Shown piece by piece: positions 1 to 8,652 of a stretch of 64,000 nucleotides of DNA. The notes below the pieces were generated by a model. The model made no database searches and was not told the DNA's origin. It was given only the letters and a program-made list of their open reading frames with translations. The DNA is from an uncultured Collinsella sp. (GTDB taxonomy: Bacteria > Actinomycetota > Coriobacteriia > Coriobacteriales > Coriobacteriaceae). Location of the stretch: assembly GCA_958405195.1 (NCBI GenBank), contig CATYDM010000003.1:1-64000 (forward strand), read 5' to 3'. The translations under genes were made by a program, and so were the position numbers. How positions within the stretch are numbered: the stretch's first letter is position 1; every line of letters starts with the position of its first letter.

Positions 1-43
1 GAGCCGAAGAGCACTTAATGTGCTCTTCGTGCGAGCAGGACTG
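1..43 (+). repeat. Partial copy of a palindromic repeat (core hairpin)
   Basis: A 10-bp stem (bases 5-14 with 20-29, loop TTAAT) is followed by 14 nt that also match a second copy. The second copy is on the minus strand at 37876-37918, inside a larger nested palindrome. The copies differ at two positions, which are the two partners of one stem base pair (A-T here, G-C there), so pairing is kept. The left side is cut off by the window edge, so the full element cannot be seen. Role unknown. Confidence 0.7.
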
Positions 44-232
44 TAGAGCCGGAAATCTCACAGGCCGCGCACGGGCCCCTGTGGGCGAGCAAGCGGACGA
101 CAAACACATCTGTCCAATAATTCGTCTGAAACACAATGAAAAACCGTTTGATGTGAGTTAATATAAACAACGTCGTGAATCTGACTCCTGCCACATACAT
201 GACAGGGGTTAAACACAAAAAAGGAGTCAACT

Positions 233-496
233 ATGGTTTCTGAGAAGGCTACCCTCGTTAATCCTCAGGGTCTGCACATGCGTCCGGCTGGTCTGTTCGC
301 CTCCACCATGGGCAAGTACGCCTGTGACGTGACGGTCGTCACCCCCGAGAAGGAGGTCAACGGCAAGTCCCCGATGGCCCTCATGGCTGCTGGCATCCCC
401 TGCGGTACCGAGGTCGAGGTCAAGTGCGACGGCGCTGACGAGGCCGAGGCTCTGGCTGCTGCCATCGAGCTCATCAAGAGCGGTCTTGGCGAGTAA
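233..496 (+). CDS. ptsH: HPr phosphocarrier protein of the PTS
   Basis: This 87-residue cytoplasmic protein relays phosphate from Enzyme I to the sugar-specific IIA domains. The active-site segment NPQGLHMRPAG holds His15 (phosphorylated by Enzyme I) and Arg17 at the normal family positions. Ser46 lies in KSPMALM, the place of the regulatory serine, but the context differs from the usual HPr kinase site, so serine control is uncertain. Length is typical for HPr. The ATG is preceded by AAGGAG at good spacing. ptsI follows about 130 bp downstream on the same strand, the usual PTS pairing. Confidence 0.97.
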   Translation: MVSEKATLVNPQGLHMRPAGLFASTMGKYACDVTVVTPEKEVNGKSPMALMAAGIPCGTEVEVKCDGADEAEALAAAIELIKSGLGE

Positions 497-629
497 AACT
501 CAAACGGGTCGCATGTTGAACAACTAAGTTCATATTTGGGGGCGCAGTGACCTGTTGTAAGGTAGCTGCGCTCTTTTGTCATGGATATGGCAAAACGCTT
601 TATCACATGACACGGAGAGAGGAATGGGA

Positions 630-2333
630 ATGTATCAGGGAGTCAACGCTTCCGAGGGCATCGGTATCGGCACCGTCATGGTCGCCGTCGATCCCGACTT
701 GACGTTTGAGCCGCACGAGGTTGCTGATTCGGCAGCAGAGAAGGAGCGCTATCAGACCGCTCTTTCGGTCTTCTGCGAGAAGACCCAGGCTCAGGCCGAC
801 CACATGAAGGAGACGGTGGGCGAGGCCGAGGCCGAGATCATGAGCGGACACATTGTCCTGGCTCAGGATCCGGGTATGACCGACGCCATCAACGCCGCCA
901 TTGACGGCGGTACCTGCGCCGAGCAGGCACTCATGGACACCTCGACCATGTTCGAGAACATGTTCCTGTCCATGGACGACGAGATGTTCCGTCTGCGCGC
1001 GGCCGACATCGCCGACATCCGCACCGGTATTCTGGCCGAGCTGCTGGGCAAGGAGGTCGTCGACCTCTCCGTCCTGCCCGAGAACACCGTCGTTGTCGTG
1101 CACGACCTTACGCCGTCCATGACCGCCACGATCGATAAGGCCCACGTTGCCGGTATCGTCACCGAGACCGGTGGCCGCACGTCGCACTCCGCGATCATTG
1201 CGCGCGCCCTCGAGATCCCGGCTGTCCTTTCGGTTTCCAACAGCTGCACCGCTCTGCGCAATGGCATGACCGTTGTCGTCGACGGTGGCAAGGGTATCGT
1301 CGAGGCCGATCCCGACGAGGAGACGCTCGCTGCCTACACCGCCAAGGCCGAGGCCTTCGCTGCTGAGAAGGCAGCCCTCGAGGCTTTCCGTGGCAAGCCG
1401 TCCGTGACTGCCGATGGCATCAAGAAGATCATCGCCTGCAACATCGGCAACCCCGATGACGTGCCCAACGCGCTCGATCACGACGCCGAGGCTATCGGTC
1501 TGTTCCGCTCCGAGTTCCTGTTCATGGACTCTGCTGAGCTTCCTTCCGAGGAGGAGCAGTTCAACGCCTACCGTAAGGTCGCCAGCGCGCTCAAGGGTGC
1601 TCCGGTCATCATCCGCACGCTCGATGTGGGTGGCGACAAGGAGATTCCGTATCTGCACATGGTCAAGGAAGATAACCCCTTCATGGGCTTCCGCGCCGTG
1701 CGTTACTGCCTGGCCAATCCCGACCAGTACAAGGTCCAGCTCCGCGCTCTGCTGCGCGCTAGCGCTTTCGGTGACGTCAAGATCATGATCCCGCTCGTCA
1801 CCTGCGTCGAGGAGGTCTTGGCTGTCAAGGAGCTCGTCGAGCAGTGCAAGGCCGAGCTGACCGAAGAGGGTCGCAAGTTCAACGAGAACATCGAGGTCGG
1901 CATCATGGTCGAGACGCCCGCCGCTTCGCTGCTCGCAGACCGTCTTGCCGAGGTTGCCGACTTCTTCTCCATCGGCACCAACGACCTGATCGGCTACACC
2001 ATGTGCGCCGACCGTGGTAACGACACCATCTCCAACCTGTACCAGGTTTACTATCCCGCCGTGCTCCGCTCGCTCAAGAACATCATCGAGAGCGGCGTGA
2101 AGGCCGGCATCATGGTCGGTATGTGCGGCGAGGCCGCTGCCGATCCGCTGCTCGAGCCGCTGCTGATCAGCTGGGGCCTGGAGGAGTTCTCGATGAGCGC
2201 TCCGTCGATCCTGCGCGCCCGCAAGACCATCAGCCAGTGGACCAAGGCCGAGTGCGACGAGCTCGCCGAGAAGGCACTCGCCTGCAACACCGCCGCCGAG
2301 GTCAAGGCACTGCTCGAGTCCGCAGCTCGCTAA
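630..2333 (+). CDS. ptsI: PTS Enzyme I (phosphoenolpyruvate-protein phosphotransferase)
   Basis: Enzyme I autophosphorylates with phosphoenolpyruvate and passes the phosphate to HPr. The 567-residue length suits the family (about 570). The N-terminal domain carries GGRTSHSAIIAR with the phosphorylated His near residue 186. The C-terminal PEP-binding barrel shows DVGGDKEIPYL, IMVETPAAS, the SIGTNDLIGYTMCADR block and GMCGEAA with the catalytic Cys near 499. I chose the ATG at 630 over the upstream in-frame ATGs at 576 and 624 because a GGAGAGAGG box ends 7 nt before it. It works with the HPr gene directly upstream. Confidence 0.96.
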   Translation: MYQGVNASEGIGIGTVMVAVDPDLTFEPHEVADSAAEKERYQTALSVFCEKTQAQADHMKETVGEAEAEIMSGHIVLAQDPGMTDAINAAIDGGTCAEQALMDTSTMFENMFLSMDDEMFRLRAADIADIRTGILAELLGKEVVDLSVLPENTVVVVHDLTPSMTATIDKAHVAGIVTETGGRTSHSAIIARALEIPAVLSVSNSCTALRNGMTVVVDGGKGIVEADPDEETLAAYTAKAEAFAAEKAALEAFRGKPSVTADGIKKIIACNIGNPDDVPNALDHDAEAIGLFRSEFLFMDSAELPSEEEQFNAYRKVASALKGAPVIIRTLDVGGDKEIPYLHMVKEDNPFMGFRAVRYCLANPDQYKVQLRALLRASAFGDVKIMIPLVTCVEEVLAVKELVEQCKAELTEEGRKFNENIEVGIMVETPAASLLADRLAEVADFFSIGTNDLIGYTMCADRGNDTISNLYQVYYPAVLRSLKNIIESGVKAGIMVGMCGEAAADPLLEPLLISWGLEEFSMSAPSILRARKTISQWTKAECDELAEKALACNTAAEVKALLESAAR

Positions 2334-2350
2334 TTTGGTATCAGAGGTAA

Positions 2351-2380
2351 CCGCGTGGTTGGAATGGGCCGGCCACGCGG
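2351..2380 (+). terminator. Weak hairpin between ptsI and the first kinase gene
   Basis: An 8-bp inverted repeat (CCGCGTGG / CCACGCGG) with a GC-rich loop lies just after the ptsI stop. No T-run follows, so it may be a processing or pausing hairpin rather than a true terminator. Confidence 0.3.
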
Positions 2381-2407
2381 CCCTCACATATACAGGGGGT
2401 ACTGTAA

Positions 2408-3340
2408 ATGTTCTACACGCTAACCGCTAACCCGGCTGTCGACATGACGGTTTCGAGCTCTCCGCTCGAGCCCGACGAGAACGTCCGCACCGGCTCGGCC
2501 AGCTACACGGCTAACGGCAAGGGCCTCGACGTGTCCTTCGCCTTTAAGAAGATGGGCGTCGACACCGTCGCGCTCGGCTTCTTCGCCGGCTTCACGGGCA
2601 AGTTCATCGTCGAGGAGGTCATGAACCTGGGTTGCCTCTGCCGCCCGGTCTGGACCGACGGTATCACGCGCATTAACACCTACGTTAACGATGGCCAGCA
2701 CGAGTACGGCATCCTGAACCCGGGTGCTCCGATCACGCCGCAGCACCAGGAGGAGCTCTACAACATCCTGGACACCGCGGGCGATCTCGAGTGCCTGATC
2801 GTTTCCGGCTCCGTGCCTCCCAAAGCTACGCCTGACTTCCTGGCTAAGGTCATGGAGCACGCTCAGGCTCGTGGCGCCGATGTCGTCTTGGACCTGTCCT
2901 CCGACAAGCTCAAGGAGCTCGCTCACAAGAAGCCGCTGCTCATCAAGCCGAACCATCACGAGATGAAGGCCATCTTCGGCGTGCCGGTCGACACCGACGA
3001 CGAGGTCCGCGTTGCCATGAAGATGGCTCACGACGCCGGCGTTCAGAACGTGCTGCTCACCCGTGGTAGCCGCGGCGACGCTTACTTCTCCAACGGCGAG
3101 GACATCTGGTACGCCAAGCGTGAGTTCAACATCAAGCTGGTCTCTTCCGTCTGCGCCGGCGACTGCACCCTCGCTGCGTTCCTGCACAAGTGGTACAGGG
3201 ATCGCGACAACGTCGAGGAGGCCATGAAGCTCGCTATGGCCACCGGCGCCAACGTTGCCGAGTCCGTCGGCATCGGCGACTTTGGTCACGTCGATGAGTA
3301 CAGCAAGCGCGTTGCTGTCCGCAAGCTCGATCGTCAGTAA
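2408..3340 (+). CDS. 1-phosphofructokinase-like PfkB-family sugar-phosphate kinase (copy 1)
   Basis: A 310-residue PfkB/ribokinase-fold kinase of the 1-phosphofructokinase / tagatose-6-phosphate kinase type, which phosphorylates a ketohexose phosphate with ATP. The start MFYTLTANPAVDMT is the classic N-terminus of this family. Unusually, the substrate loop reads NGKGLDV where GGKG is common, and the catalytic motif reads CAGDC where GAGDS is usual; the catalytic Asp is kept. It lies between the PTS core genes and a second paralogue of equal length. No fructose or tagatose PTS permease is adjacent, so the substrate is not settled by context. A GGGGG ribosome site precedes the ATG. Confidence 0.85.
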   Translation: MFYTLTANPAVDMTVSSSPLEPDENVRTGSASYTANGKGLDVSFAFKKMGVDTVALGFFAGFTGKFIVEEVMNLGCLCRPVWTDGITRINTYVNDGQHEYGILNPGAPITPQHQEELYNILDTAGDLECLIVSGSVPPKATPDFLAKVMEHAQARGADVVLDLSSDKLKELAHKKPLLIKPNHHEMKAIFGVPVDTDDEVRVAMKMAHDAGVQNVLLTRGSRGDAYFSNGEDIWYAKREFNIKLVSSVCAGDCTLAAFLHKWYRDRDNVEEAMKLAMATGANVAESVGIGDFGHVDEYSKRVAVRKLDRQ

Positions 3341-3368
3341 TCGAAACGCGACATATTCGTGCGCATGC

Positions 3369-3399
3369 GGCGCCCCGGTTTCGGCTGGGGCGCCTTTTT
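3369..3399 (+). terminator. Rho-independent terminator after the first kinase gene
   Basis: A perfect 8-bp stem (GGCGCCCC / GGGGCGCC, 10-nt loop) is followed by five T. It closes the ptsH-ptsI-kinase group and separates it from the second kinase gene. Confidence 0.9.
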
Positions 3400-3528
3400 G
3401 TTCCGCCACGGGGGAGAGGTGTCCCGCCGTACTTCATCGCTTCCACACCGTTCACCGAGTTGTCCTAGCCTTTTACCGATGCGTGGAATATACTTTCATT
3501 AACACGTTGCTTCGTGAAAGGAACATTC

Positions 3529-4461
3529 ATGATTTACACGCTCACTGCAAATCCCGCCATTGACTACAACATTGCCTGCGACGGTCTTTCCGCCAACACC
3601 GTCACCCGCACGCGCAACGCGGTCTATACGCCCAACGGCAAGGGTCTCAACGTCTCGTTTACGCTTGACCACTATGGTGTCGACACCACGATTCTGGGCT
3701 TTTTCGCCGGTTTCTCGGGCGAGTTTATCGTTAAGGGTGCCGAGGCCCTGGGCGTGCCCGTCAAGCCCGTGTGGACCGACGGCATTACGCGCGTCAACGT
3801 GTTCCTCAACGCCGGCCCCGACACCGAGTACAACATGGTCAACGCCGGTGCCGCCATCAACGAGGCCAATGAGCAGGAGATGTTTGAGCTTATCGATTCG
3901 CTCGATGACATGACCTGCCTGGTCATCAGCGGCTCGCTGCCTCCCAACACTTCCGAGGGCTTCCTGGCCGAGGTCCTGCGCCGTGTCAAGGCCAAGGGGG
4001 CCGAGTTCGTCCTCGACATCTCGAGCCATCAGCTGGCAGAACTCATTGCCATGGAACCGCTGCTGATCAAGCCCAATGACGACGAACTGCTCGACATCTT
4101 TGGCATTAAGGTGAGCGGTGGCGACGATGAGTCCGTCAAGGGCGCTATGGCCGAGCTGCACGCTAAGGGCGCCAAGAACGTGCTGCTGACCCTCGGTGGC
4201 GCCGGTGCGTACTTCTCCAACGGCGAGCACATCTGGTTTGCCAATCGCACCTTCGACGTCAAGCTGCTGTCGACGGTGTGCGCCGGCGATTCCTCGCTCG
4301 CTGCCTTCCTGTCCGTGTGGCACGACGCCCCCGAGCGCGTCGAGGACGCCCTGCGCCTTTCGATGGCCACCGGCGCCAACGTTGTCGAGTGCCCGGGCTT
4401 GGGCGATTTTGCCAAGGTGGACGAATATAAGAAGCACATCGAGGTTCGCCAGGTCTGCTAA
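3529..4461 (+). CDS. 1-phosphofructokinase-like PfkB-family sugar-phosphate kinase (copy 2)
   Basis: Paralogue of the preceding kinase, also 310 residues and alignable without visible gaps (MIYTLTANPAIDYN start, PNGKGLNVSF loop, STVCAGDSSLAAF catalytic motif). It shares the two odd signatures NGKG and CAGD with its neighbour but keeps the Ser after the catalytic Asp. I chose the ATG at 3529 because AAAGGA sits 6 nt before it and because it aligns with the start of copy 1; an alternative start lies 15 bp upstream. Flanking terminators suggest its own transcription unit. 1-phosphofructokinase and tagatose-6-phosphate kinase are both possible activities. Confidence 0.85.
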   Translation: MIYTLTANPAIDYNIACDGLSANTVTRTRNAVYTPNGKGLNVSFTLDHYGVDTTILGFFAGFSGEFIVKGAEALGVPVKPVWTDGITRVNVFLNAGPDTEYNMVNAGAAINEANEQEMFELIDSLDDMTCLVISGSLPPNTSEGFLAEVLRRVKAKGAEFVLDISSHQLAELIAMEPLLIKPNDDELLDIFGIKVSGGDDESVKGAMAELHAKGAKNVLLTLGGAGAYFSNGEHIWFANRTFDVKLLSTVCAGDSSLAAFLSVWHDAPERVEDALRLSMATGANVVECPGLGDFAKVDEYKKHIEVRQVC

Positions 4462-4485
4462 CCGCATCGATATATCGTTGCCGAG

Positions 4486-4519
4486 CACCCGCTTTGGATT
4501 TCCAAGGCGGGTGTTTTTT
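4486..4519 (+). terminator. Rho-independent terminator after the second kinase gene
   Basis: The hairpin CACCCGC...GCGGGTG, with an extra TTGG/CCAA pairing inside, is followed by six T. Confidence 0.85.
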
Positions 4520-4656
4520 GTGCACTGAACGCATATGGCGTCTGCTGTCTCGTTTTATGGAATTGACGACGCGATTGCGTGTGCGCGCTTTCTCGTTTCT
4601 TGTTAGACTTCTTGAGAACCATCGATTAACGCTCACAAGTGCAGGAGGCCATAGGC

Positions 4657-6051
4657 ATGTGCAATGTTTCGCTCAACGGTACTCAACCGTCCGATGCGTC
4701 CCTGTGCGTCCTGCGCGCGCTTGAGGCGGCTGGTCTTGAGGCTTGGTACGTGGGCGGTTGGGTGCGCGACGCCCTGATGGGGTGCCCCAGCCACGATGTT
4801 GATATGTGCTGTAGCGGCCTGTGGCAGGAGTCCAAAGCGGCGCTCGAGGCCGCCGGCATCGCGGTTGTGGAGTCGGGCATTAAATTTGGCGGAATCACGG
4901 CTATTTCCGATGGCGAGCGTATCGAGGTCACCACGTACCGTCTGGATGGCTTTTACACCGATGGTCGCCATCCCCAGAGTGTGGAGCGTGCCGCCTCGCT
5001 CGAGGACGATCTGGCGCGCCGCGACTTTACCGTCAACGCTATGGCCTGGCATCCCGAGCGCGGGCTTGTCGACCGCTACGACGGCCAGGGTGACTTGGAG
5101 CGCAAGCTGATTCGCGCTGTCGGCGATCCCAAGCGTCGCTTTAACGAGGACGCCCTGCGCATGTTGCGTGCGGTGCGCTTTGCCTGCCGCCTGGACTTTA
5201 TGATTGAGCCCGAGACTAAGCGCGCGCTTGCCGAGTGCGCGCCGCTGCTCGACGCCGTGGCGCGCGAGCGCGTGGGTATTGAGCTCGAGGGCATTCTTTC
5301 GACCGGTCATGGGGGAGACGCGATGCTGCGCTACCCCGAGCTCATCTGTGCCTCTGTGCCTGAGCTGGCAGCGGGTCGCGGCTTTGATCAGCGAAGTGTC
5401 TATCATGCGTTTAACGTTTACGAGCATATCGCCCGTGTGCTGACGGTGGCAGGGGAGCTTGCGCTGTGCGACGGCGTCGCGCCCTCGTCGAGCCTTATGT
5501 GGGCGGCGTTTTTGCACGATGTGTCCAAGCCCGAGTGTTTCACGGTCGATCACGCCGGCAGCGGACACTTCTACGGTCATCCCGAGCTTGGCGCCAAGAA
5601 GGCGCGCGCCATTATGGATCGTCTGGCGCTTTCTCACGATTTGATTCGCGATGTGTGCCTGCTAATCAAGTGCCATGACAAGCCGCTGCGTCCCGAGCGA
5701 TCCTGCCTGCTCAATATGATGCGCGCGCTTTCGGGCGAGGGCGTCGACACGCCGCGCCTGATTGACGAGCTCATGGACCTTAAGCGTGCCGACACACTTG
5801 GCAAGGCCCCGTCGTGCTTCTATTACGTTGAGACGATTGAGGAGATGCGCGCGATGGCGCACGAGCTGCTGAGGGCGGGGGAGCCCTATACGCTCAAGAT
5901 GCTCGCCATCAACGGCGGCGACTTGATCCGTGCTGGAGTCAAGCCCGGGCCGGAACTGGGGCAGCTTCTCAACTCCGCCCTCGACGCCGTGATCGAAGAC
6001 AACATTCCCAACGATCGCGAAGCTCTTTTGGTCCATCTCAACTTGAATTAG
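4657..6051 (+). CDS. cca: CCA-adding tRNA nucleotidyltransferase with HD domain
   Basis: A 464-residue class II nucleotidyltransferase that builds or repairs the 3' CCA of tRNAs. The N-terminal head has YVGGWVRDALMG followed by HDVDM, which carries the metal-binding acidic residues of the family. The neck region contains RRDFTVNAMA and a later RRFNEDALRMLRAVRFACR block. A C-terminal HD phosphohydrolase domain is marked by FLHDVSKPE and the HFYGHPELGAKKA segment. The ATG at 4657 is preferred over a GTG 18 bp upstream because AGGAGG lies 8 nt before it. Two tRNA genes follow directly; both already encode CCA, so the enzyme may act mainly in repair. Confidence 0.93.
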   Translation: MCNVSLNGTQPSDASLCVLRALEAAGLEAWYVGGWVRDALMGCPSHDVDMCCSGLWQESKAALEAAGIAVVESGIKFGGITAISDGERIEVTTYRLDGFYTDGRHPQSVERAASLEDDLARRDFTVNAMAWHPERGLVDRYDGQGDLERKLIRAVGDPKRRFNEDALRMLRAVRFACRLDFMIEPETKRALAECAPLLDAVARERVGIELEGILSTGHGGDAMLRYPELICASVPELAAGRGFDQRSVYHAFNVYEHIARVLTVAGELALCDGVAPSSSLMWAAFLHDVSKPECFTVDHAGSGHFYGHPELGAKKARAIMDRLALSHDLIRDVCLLIKCHDKPLRPERSCLLNMMRALSGEGVDTPRLIDELMDLKRADTLGKAPSCFYYVETIEEMRAMAHELLRAGEPYTLKMLAINGGDLIRAGVKPGPELGQLLNSALDAVIEDNIPNDREALLVHLNLN

Positions 6052-6115
6052 CTACCTAGTTTACCTGCGTGTTCCATAACCTGCCGACAATTTTTCGGCA
6101 ATTTGGAATTTCTTC

Positions 6116-6144
6116 TTGCGCTGACGTTTTTTGTCCCGTAATAT
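6116..6144 (+). promoter_or_regulatory. Promoter of the tRNA-Glu pair
   Basis: TTGCGC and TAATAT are separated by exactly 17 bp, about 35 bp before the first tRNA. This is a good sigma-70 type match for a stable RNA promoter. Confidence 0.7.
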
Positions 6145-6178
6145 ATTTCCTCGCAGCACGGCAGTGCAGATGTCATGT

Positions 6179-6255
6179 GGCCCGTTCGTCTAGCGGTTTA
6201 GGACGCCGCCCTCTCAAGGCGGAGATCACCAGTTCGAATCTGGTACGGGCTACCA
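6179..6255 (+). tRNA. tRNA-Glu (anticodon CUC), copy 1
   Basis: A full cloverleaf can be drawn: acceptor GGCCCGT / ACGGGCT (first pair G-U), an anticodon stem CCGCC/GGCGG with loop CTCTCAA giving anticodon CTC, a T-arm with GTTCGAATC, and an encoded CCA. The anticodon reads GAG, so it charges with glutamate. Confidence 0.97.
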
Positions 6256-6277
6256 CTTCTTTTCTGCTGAGGCTTAT

Positions 6278-6354
6278 GGCCCGTTCGTCTAGCGGTTTAG
6301 GACGCCGCCCTCTCAAGGCGGAGATCACCAGTTCGAATCTGGTACGGGCTACCA
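6278..6354 (+). tRNA. tRNA-Glu (anticodon CUC), copy 2
   Basis: Identical in sequence to the copy 99 bp upstream, including the encoded CCA, and probably cotranscribed with it. This is a recent or homogenised tandem duplication. Confidence 0.97.
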
Positions 6355-6364
6355 CGCATCTGAT

Positions 6365-6396
6365 ACCCGGACTTCCTATGGAAGGCCGGGTTTTTT
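6365..6396 (+). terminator. Terminator of the tRNA-Glu transcript
   Basis: The hairpin ACCCGG-CTTCC / GGAAG-CCGGGT is followed by six T, 10 bp after the second tRNA. Confidence 0.9.
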
Positions 6397-6504
6397 ATTT
6401 TCAAACAACCGTCTGCAATTCCCGTTTGAACCAGAGCTTTGCGCTCTGCCTATGGCCCTTACGGGTACAAGATCCAAGATATTTTGACTGTTAGAAGGAG
6501 TCTC

Positions 6505-7812
6505 ATGACGGAGTCCTCTCAGCATACGTCTAAGCCCCAGGTCGAGGTTGAGGCCTCGGGCGGAGATGACAATAAGAGCGCACGCCGCGGCGCCATCTTT
6601 ATCGGCGTCGTGCTGGTAGGTTATATCGTCTATCTGGTGGTAACCGGGCAGATGGGGCAGTTCTGGGCCGCTATGTCGAGCGTCCAGGCTTCATGGCTCG
6701 TTGTCGCGTGTCTTTGCATGTTCATGTACCTGTTCTTTGGCATTGTGGCCTATGCGATCGCCGTCTGGCTCGATCCCAATTCGCCCGTCGGCATCCGCGA
6801 CCTGATCTCGGTCGAGGCGAGTGGCATCTTCTTTGGTAACCTGACGCCCATGATGATGGGCTCCACCCCGGCTCAAATCTATCGCCTGACCAAGGCCGGC
6901 CAAAACGTGGGCGAGGCCGGCGCCACGCAATTCACGCGTTTTATCGTGTACCAGTTTGGCCTCGTTGCCTGGGGCGCTATCCTACTGCTTGCTCGCATGC
7001 CGTTTTTTGCCGAGCGCTATGGCGACATGACGTTGCTGTGCGTCTTTAGCTTTGGTGGGCACTGCTGCATCTTGCTGGGCATCTTCGCTGTCGCGCTCAT
7101 GCCTAAGACCGTCACGCGCGTCGCCCATTGCATCATCAATTGGCTCGAGCGCATTGGTGTCTCGGCCACTAAGATCGAGGGTTGGCGAACGTTTGTCGAT
7201 GGCGAGATCTACTCCTTCTCCGAGAAGTTCAAGCTTTCAGCCGGACATTTTTCTTCCATGCTGCTCACGGTGGTCATCACCATGCTGCAACTCGCGTTTT
7301 TCTATCTGGTGCCGTATTTCCTGATGCTTGCCTTTGGCCACCACGAGGTCGACTTTTTCTCGGTCATGGCCGCGAGCGCCTTTGTCCAGCTGCTGAGCTC
7401 TGCGGTCCCCCTGCCCGGTGGAACTGGTGGCGCTGAGGGCGGCTTTGCATTGTTCTTGGGTCATTTCTTTGGGTCGGCTTCGACCGCCGGCTATCTGCTG
7501 TGGCGCCTCATTACGTTTATTGCGCCGACCATTTTGGCTGCGCCCCTGCTGGGCCTTAAGAGCGCCCACAACGAGAGCATCCATGCGCGCTGGGATCGCG
7601 TGATGCGCAAGCTCGGCCGCACGCCTCAGACGCCCTCTGCGCCCACTAAGCCGCACCCCACGAATGCTGTTACCGTTGATCCCAAGAAGCACGCTCAGAA
7701 GGCTTCTGGGACCGCTAAGCCGGCTCATAAGGCCTATGTGCGTCAGACGGGAGACGGTATTCGCGTATCTCCGTCGGCACTCAATAAGAAGAAGCACCCT
7801 AAGTCGCAGTAG
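6505..7812 (+). CDS. Flippase-like membrane protein (lysylphosphatidylglycerol synthase TM domain family, UPF0104)
   Basis: A 435-residue integral membrane protein with about eight hydrophobic segments from residue 35 to 365. The diagnostic segment PLPGGTGGAEGGFALFLG matches the UPF0104 / MprF flippase-domain family. These proteins are thought to move or flip lipids, or to be membrane parts of glycolipid pathways; no synthase domain is attached here. The C-terminal 80 residues are soluble and rich in Lys, Pro and Thr. The ATG at 6505 follows GAAGGAG; an ORF extension upstream overlaps the terminator region and is rejected. Substrate unknown. Confidence 0.8.
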   Translation: MTESSQHTSKPQVEVEASGGDDNKSARRGAIFIGVVLVGYIVYLVVTGQMGQFWAAMSSVQASWLVVACLCMFMYLFFGIVAYAIAVWLDPNSPVGIRDLISVEASGIFFGNLTPMMMGSTPAQIYRLTKAGQNVGEAGATQFTRFIVYQFGLVAWGAILLLARMPFFAERYGDMTLLCVFSFGGHCCILLGIFAVALMPKTVTRVAHCIINWLERIGVSATKIEGWRTFVDGEIYSFSEKFKLSAGHFSSMLLTVVITMLQLAFFYLVPYFLMLAFGHHEVDFFSVMAASAFVQLLSSAVPLPGGTGGAEGGFALFLGHFFGSASTAGYLLWRLITFIAPTILAAPLLGLKSAHNESIHARWDRVMRKLGRTPQTPSAPTKPHPTNAVTVDPKKHAQKASGTAKPAHKAYVRQTGDGIRVSPSALNKKKHPKSQ

Positions 7813-7861
7813 GGCAGTCGTGCGTTCTTCATGATGCGGGGCATATTTGTGCTGTATGGGG

Positions 7862-7885
7862 GATAATCCTCTTACGTAGATTATC
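7862..7885. promoter_or_regulatory. Putative TetR operator
   Basis: Inverted repeat GATAATC (10-nt spacer) GATTATC, 43 bp before the TetR-family gene. Position and symmetry suit an autoregulatory operator; no binding data are implied. Confidence 0.4.
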
Positions 7886-7928
7886 TCTCATCTGTTGATG
7901 AATGCTCGCATATCGAAGGGACACGCCC

Positions 7929-8540
7929 ATGGCAACCAGCAAACCGCGTCTTGACCGCCGCATCGTTCGCAGCCGTAATGCCATCCTTTCGGCTTTCGAG
8001 CGCCTGCTCATGGAAAAGCCGCTGGCAGACATTACGGTGAGTGCCATCGCGCGCGAGGCCAATGTCGACCGCAAGACCTTTTACGTACACTTTGGTACGG
8101 TTGACGGCCTGCTCGATGCCATTGCCGTCGATGTGGTGGAGATGATTGTCGACTCGGTCGAGAAAACGCTTGCTTCCATGGACGGTGACACCAACGAGCG
8201 CGCTCTTGGCGCGGCGGCGACCTTCTTTAAAACCGTTAACGAGGCACTGTGCAACAACTTAGTGCTCAATCGTCAGCTGATCGAGAATATTCCGCTCGAT
8301 GATTTCATGGCTCGTCTTCGTGCGCCGCTCGAACATGAGATTGCCGAGCGCGATCTGCTGCCCCAAGGTCTCAAGGACGAGATGTTCGACTATTATCTGG
8401 CGTTTTTGCTGTCGGGTATTATCGGTATCTATCGCACGTGGGCACTGTCTGACGGCTCGGTTCCTATCGAGCGTGTCTCTGAGGTCGCCAACGACCTAAC
8501 TCTCAATGGTCTGTCGAGTCTGGAATCTCGCTTGGATTAG
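7929..8540 (+). CDS. TetR/AcrR-family transcriptional regulator
   Basis: A 203-residue protein with an N-terminal TetR helix-turn-helix: ITVSAIAREANVDRKTFYVHFG, residues about 38-60, contains the typical DNA-contact YxHF end. The rest is a helical ligand/dimer domain without recognisable specificity. The ATG at 7929 is chosen because GAAGGGA precedes it by 7 nt; an in-frame ATG 27 bp upstream lacks a good site. A small inverted repeat upstream may be its operator. The neighbouring membrane protein (+) and the cobalamin ABC genes (convergent) are not obvious targets. Confidence 0.88.
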   Translation: MATSKPRLDRRIVRSRNAILSAFERLLMEKPLADITVSAIAREANVDRKTFYVHFGTVDGLLDAIAVDVVEMIVDSVEKTLASMDGDTNERALGAAATFFKTVNEALCNNLVLNRQLIENIPLDDFMARLRAPLEHEIAERDLLPQGLKDEMFDYYLAFLLSGIIGIYRTWALSDGSVPIERVSEVANDLTLNGLSSLESRLD

Positions 8541-8542
8541 GC

Positions 8543-8623
8543 CTAGTTGGGCTCGTCGGCGTGGAAATTCCTGTTCACGAGGTTCTCCGGCGCCTTGTAG
8601 ACCTCGTCGGCGTAGGAACTGTA
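8543..8623 (-). pseudogene. Remnant of an IS3-family transposase (orfB fragment)
   Basis: Read on the minus strand, this stretch encodes about 26 residues, YSSYADEVYKAPENLV then NRNFHADEPN, followed by a stop codon. That pattern resembles the segment just before the first catalytic Asp of IS3-type integrase domains (YSSY...APENLVxRxFxADxPN). Upstream frames are closed by a stop at 8633-8635. No other part of the element remains. It sits between the TetR stop and the GC-rich cobalamin island, marking a likely insertion or rearrangement edge. It is too short for certainty without a search. Confidence 0.6.
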
Positions 8624-8652
8624 GCCTGAGGATCCTTAAAAGATAGTCCAGT

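Noticed and set aside
603..2387. 594-residue minus-strand open frame opposite ptsI
   Set aside because: Antisense shadow of a highly conserved gene with GC-biased third positions; the protein is low-complexity Gly/Leu/Asp/His and matches no family.
2420..3409. Long minus-strand frames opposite the two kinase genes
   Set aside because: Shadows of the conserved plus-strand kinases; no family motifs.
6173..6355. 60-residue minus-strand frame over the tRNA-Glu pair
   Set aside because: Its repeated peptide is simply the antisense reading of two identical tRNAs.
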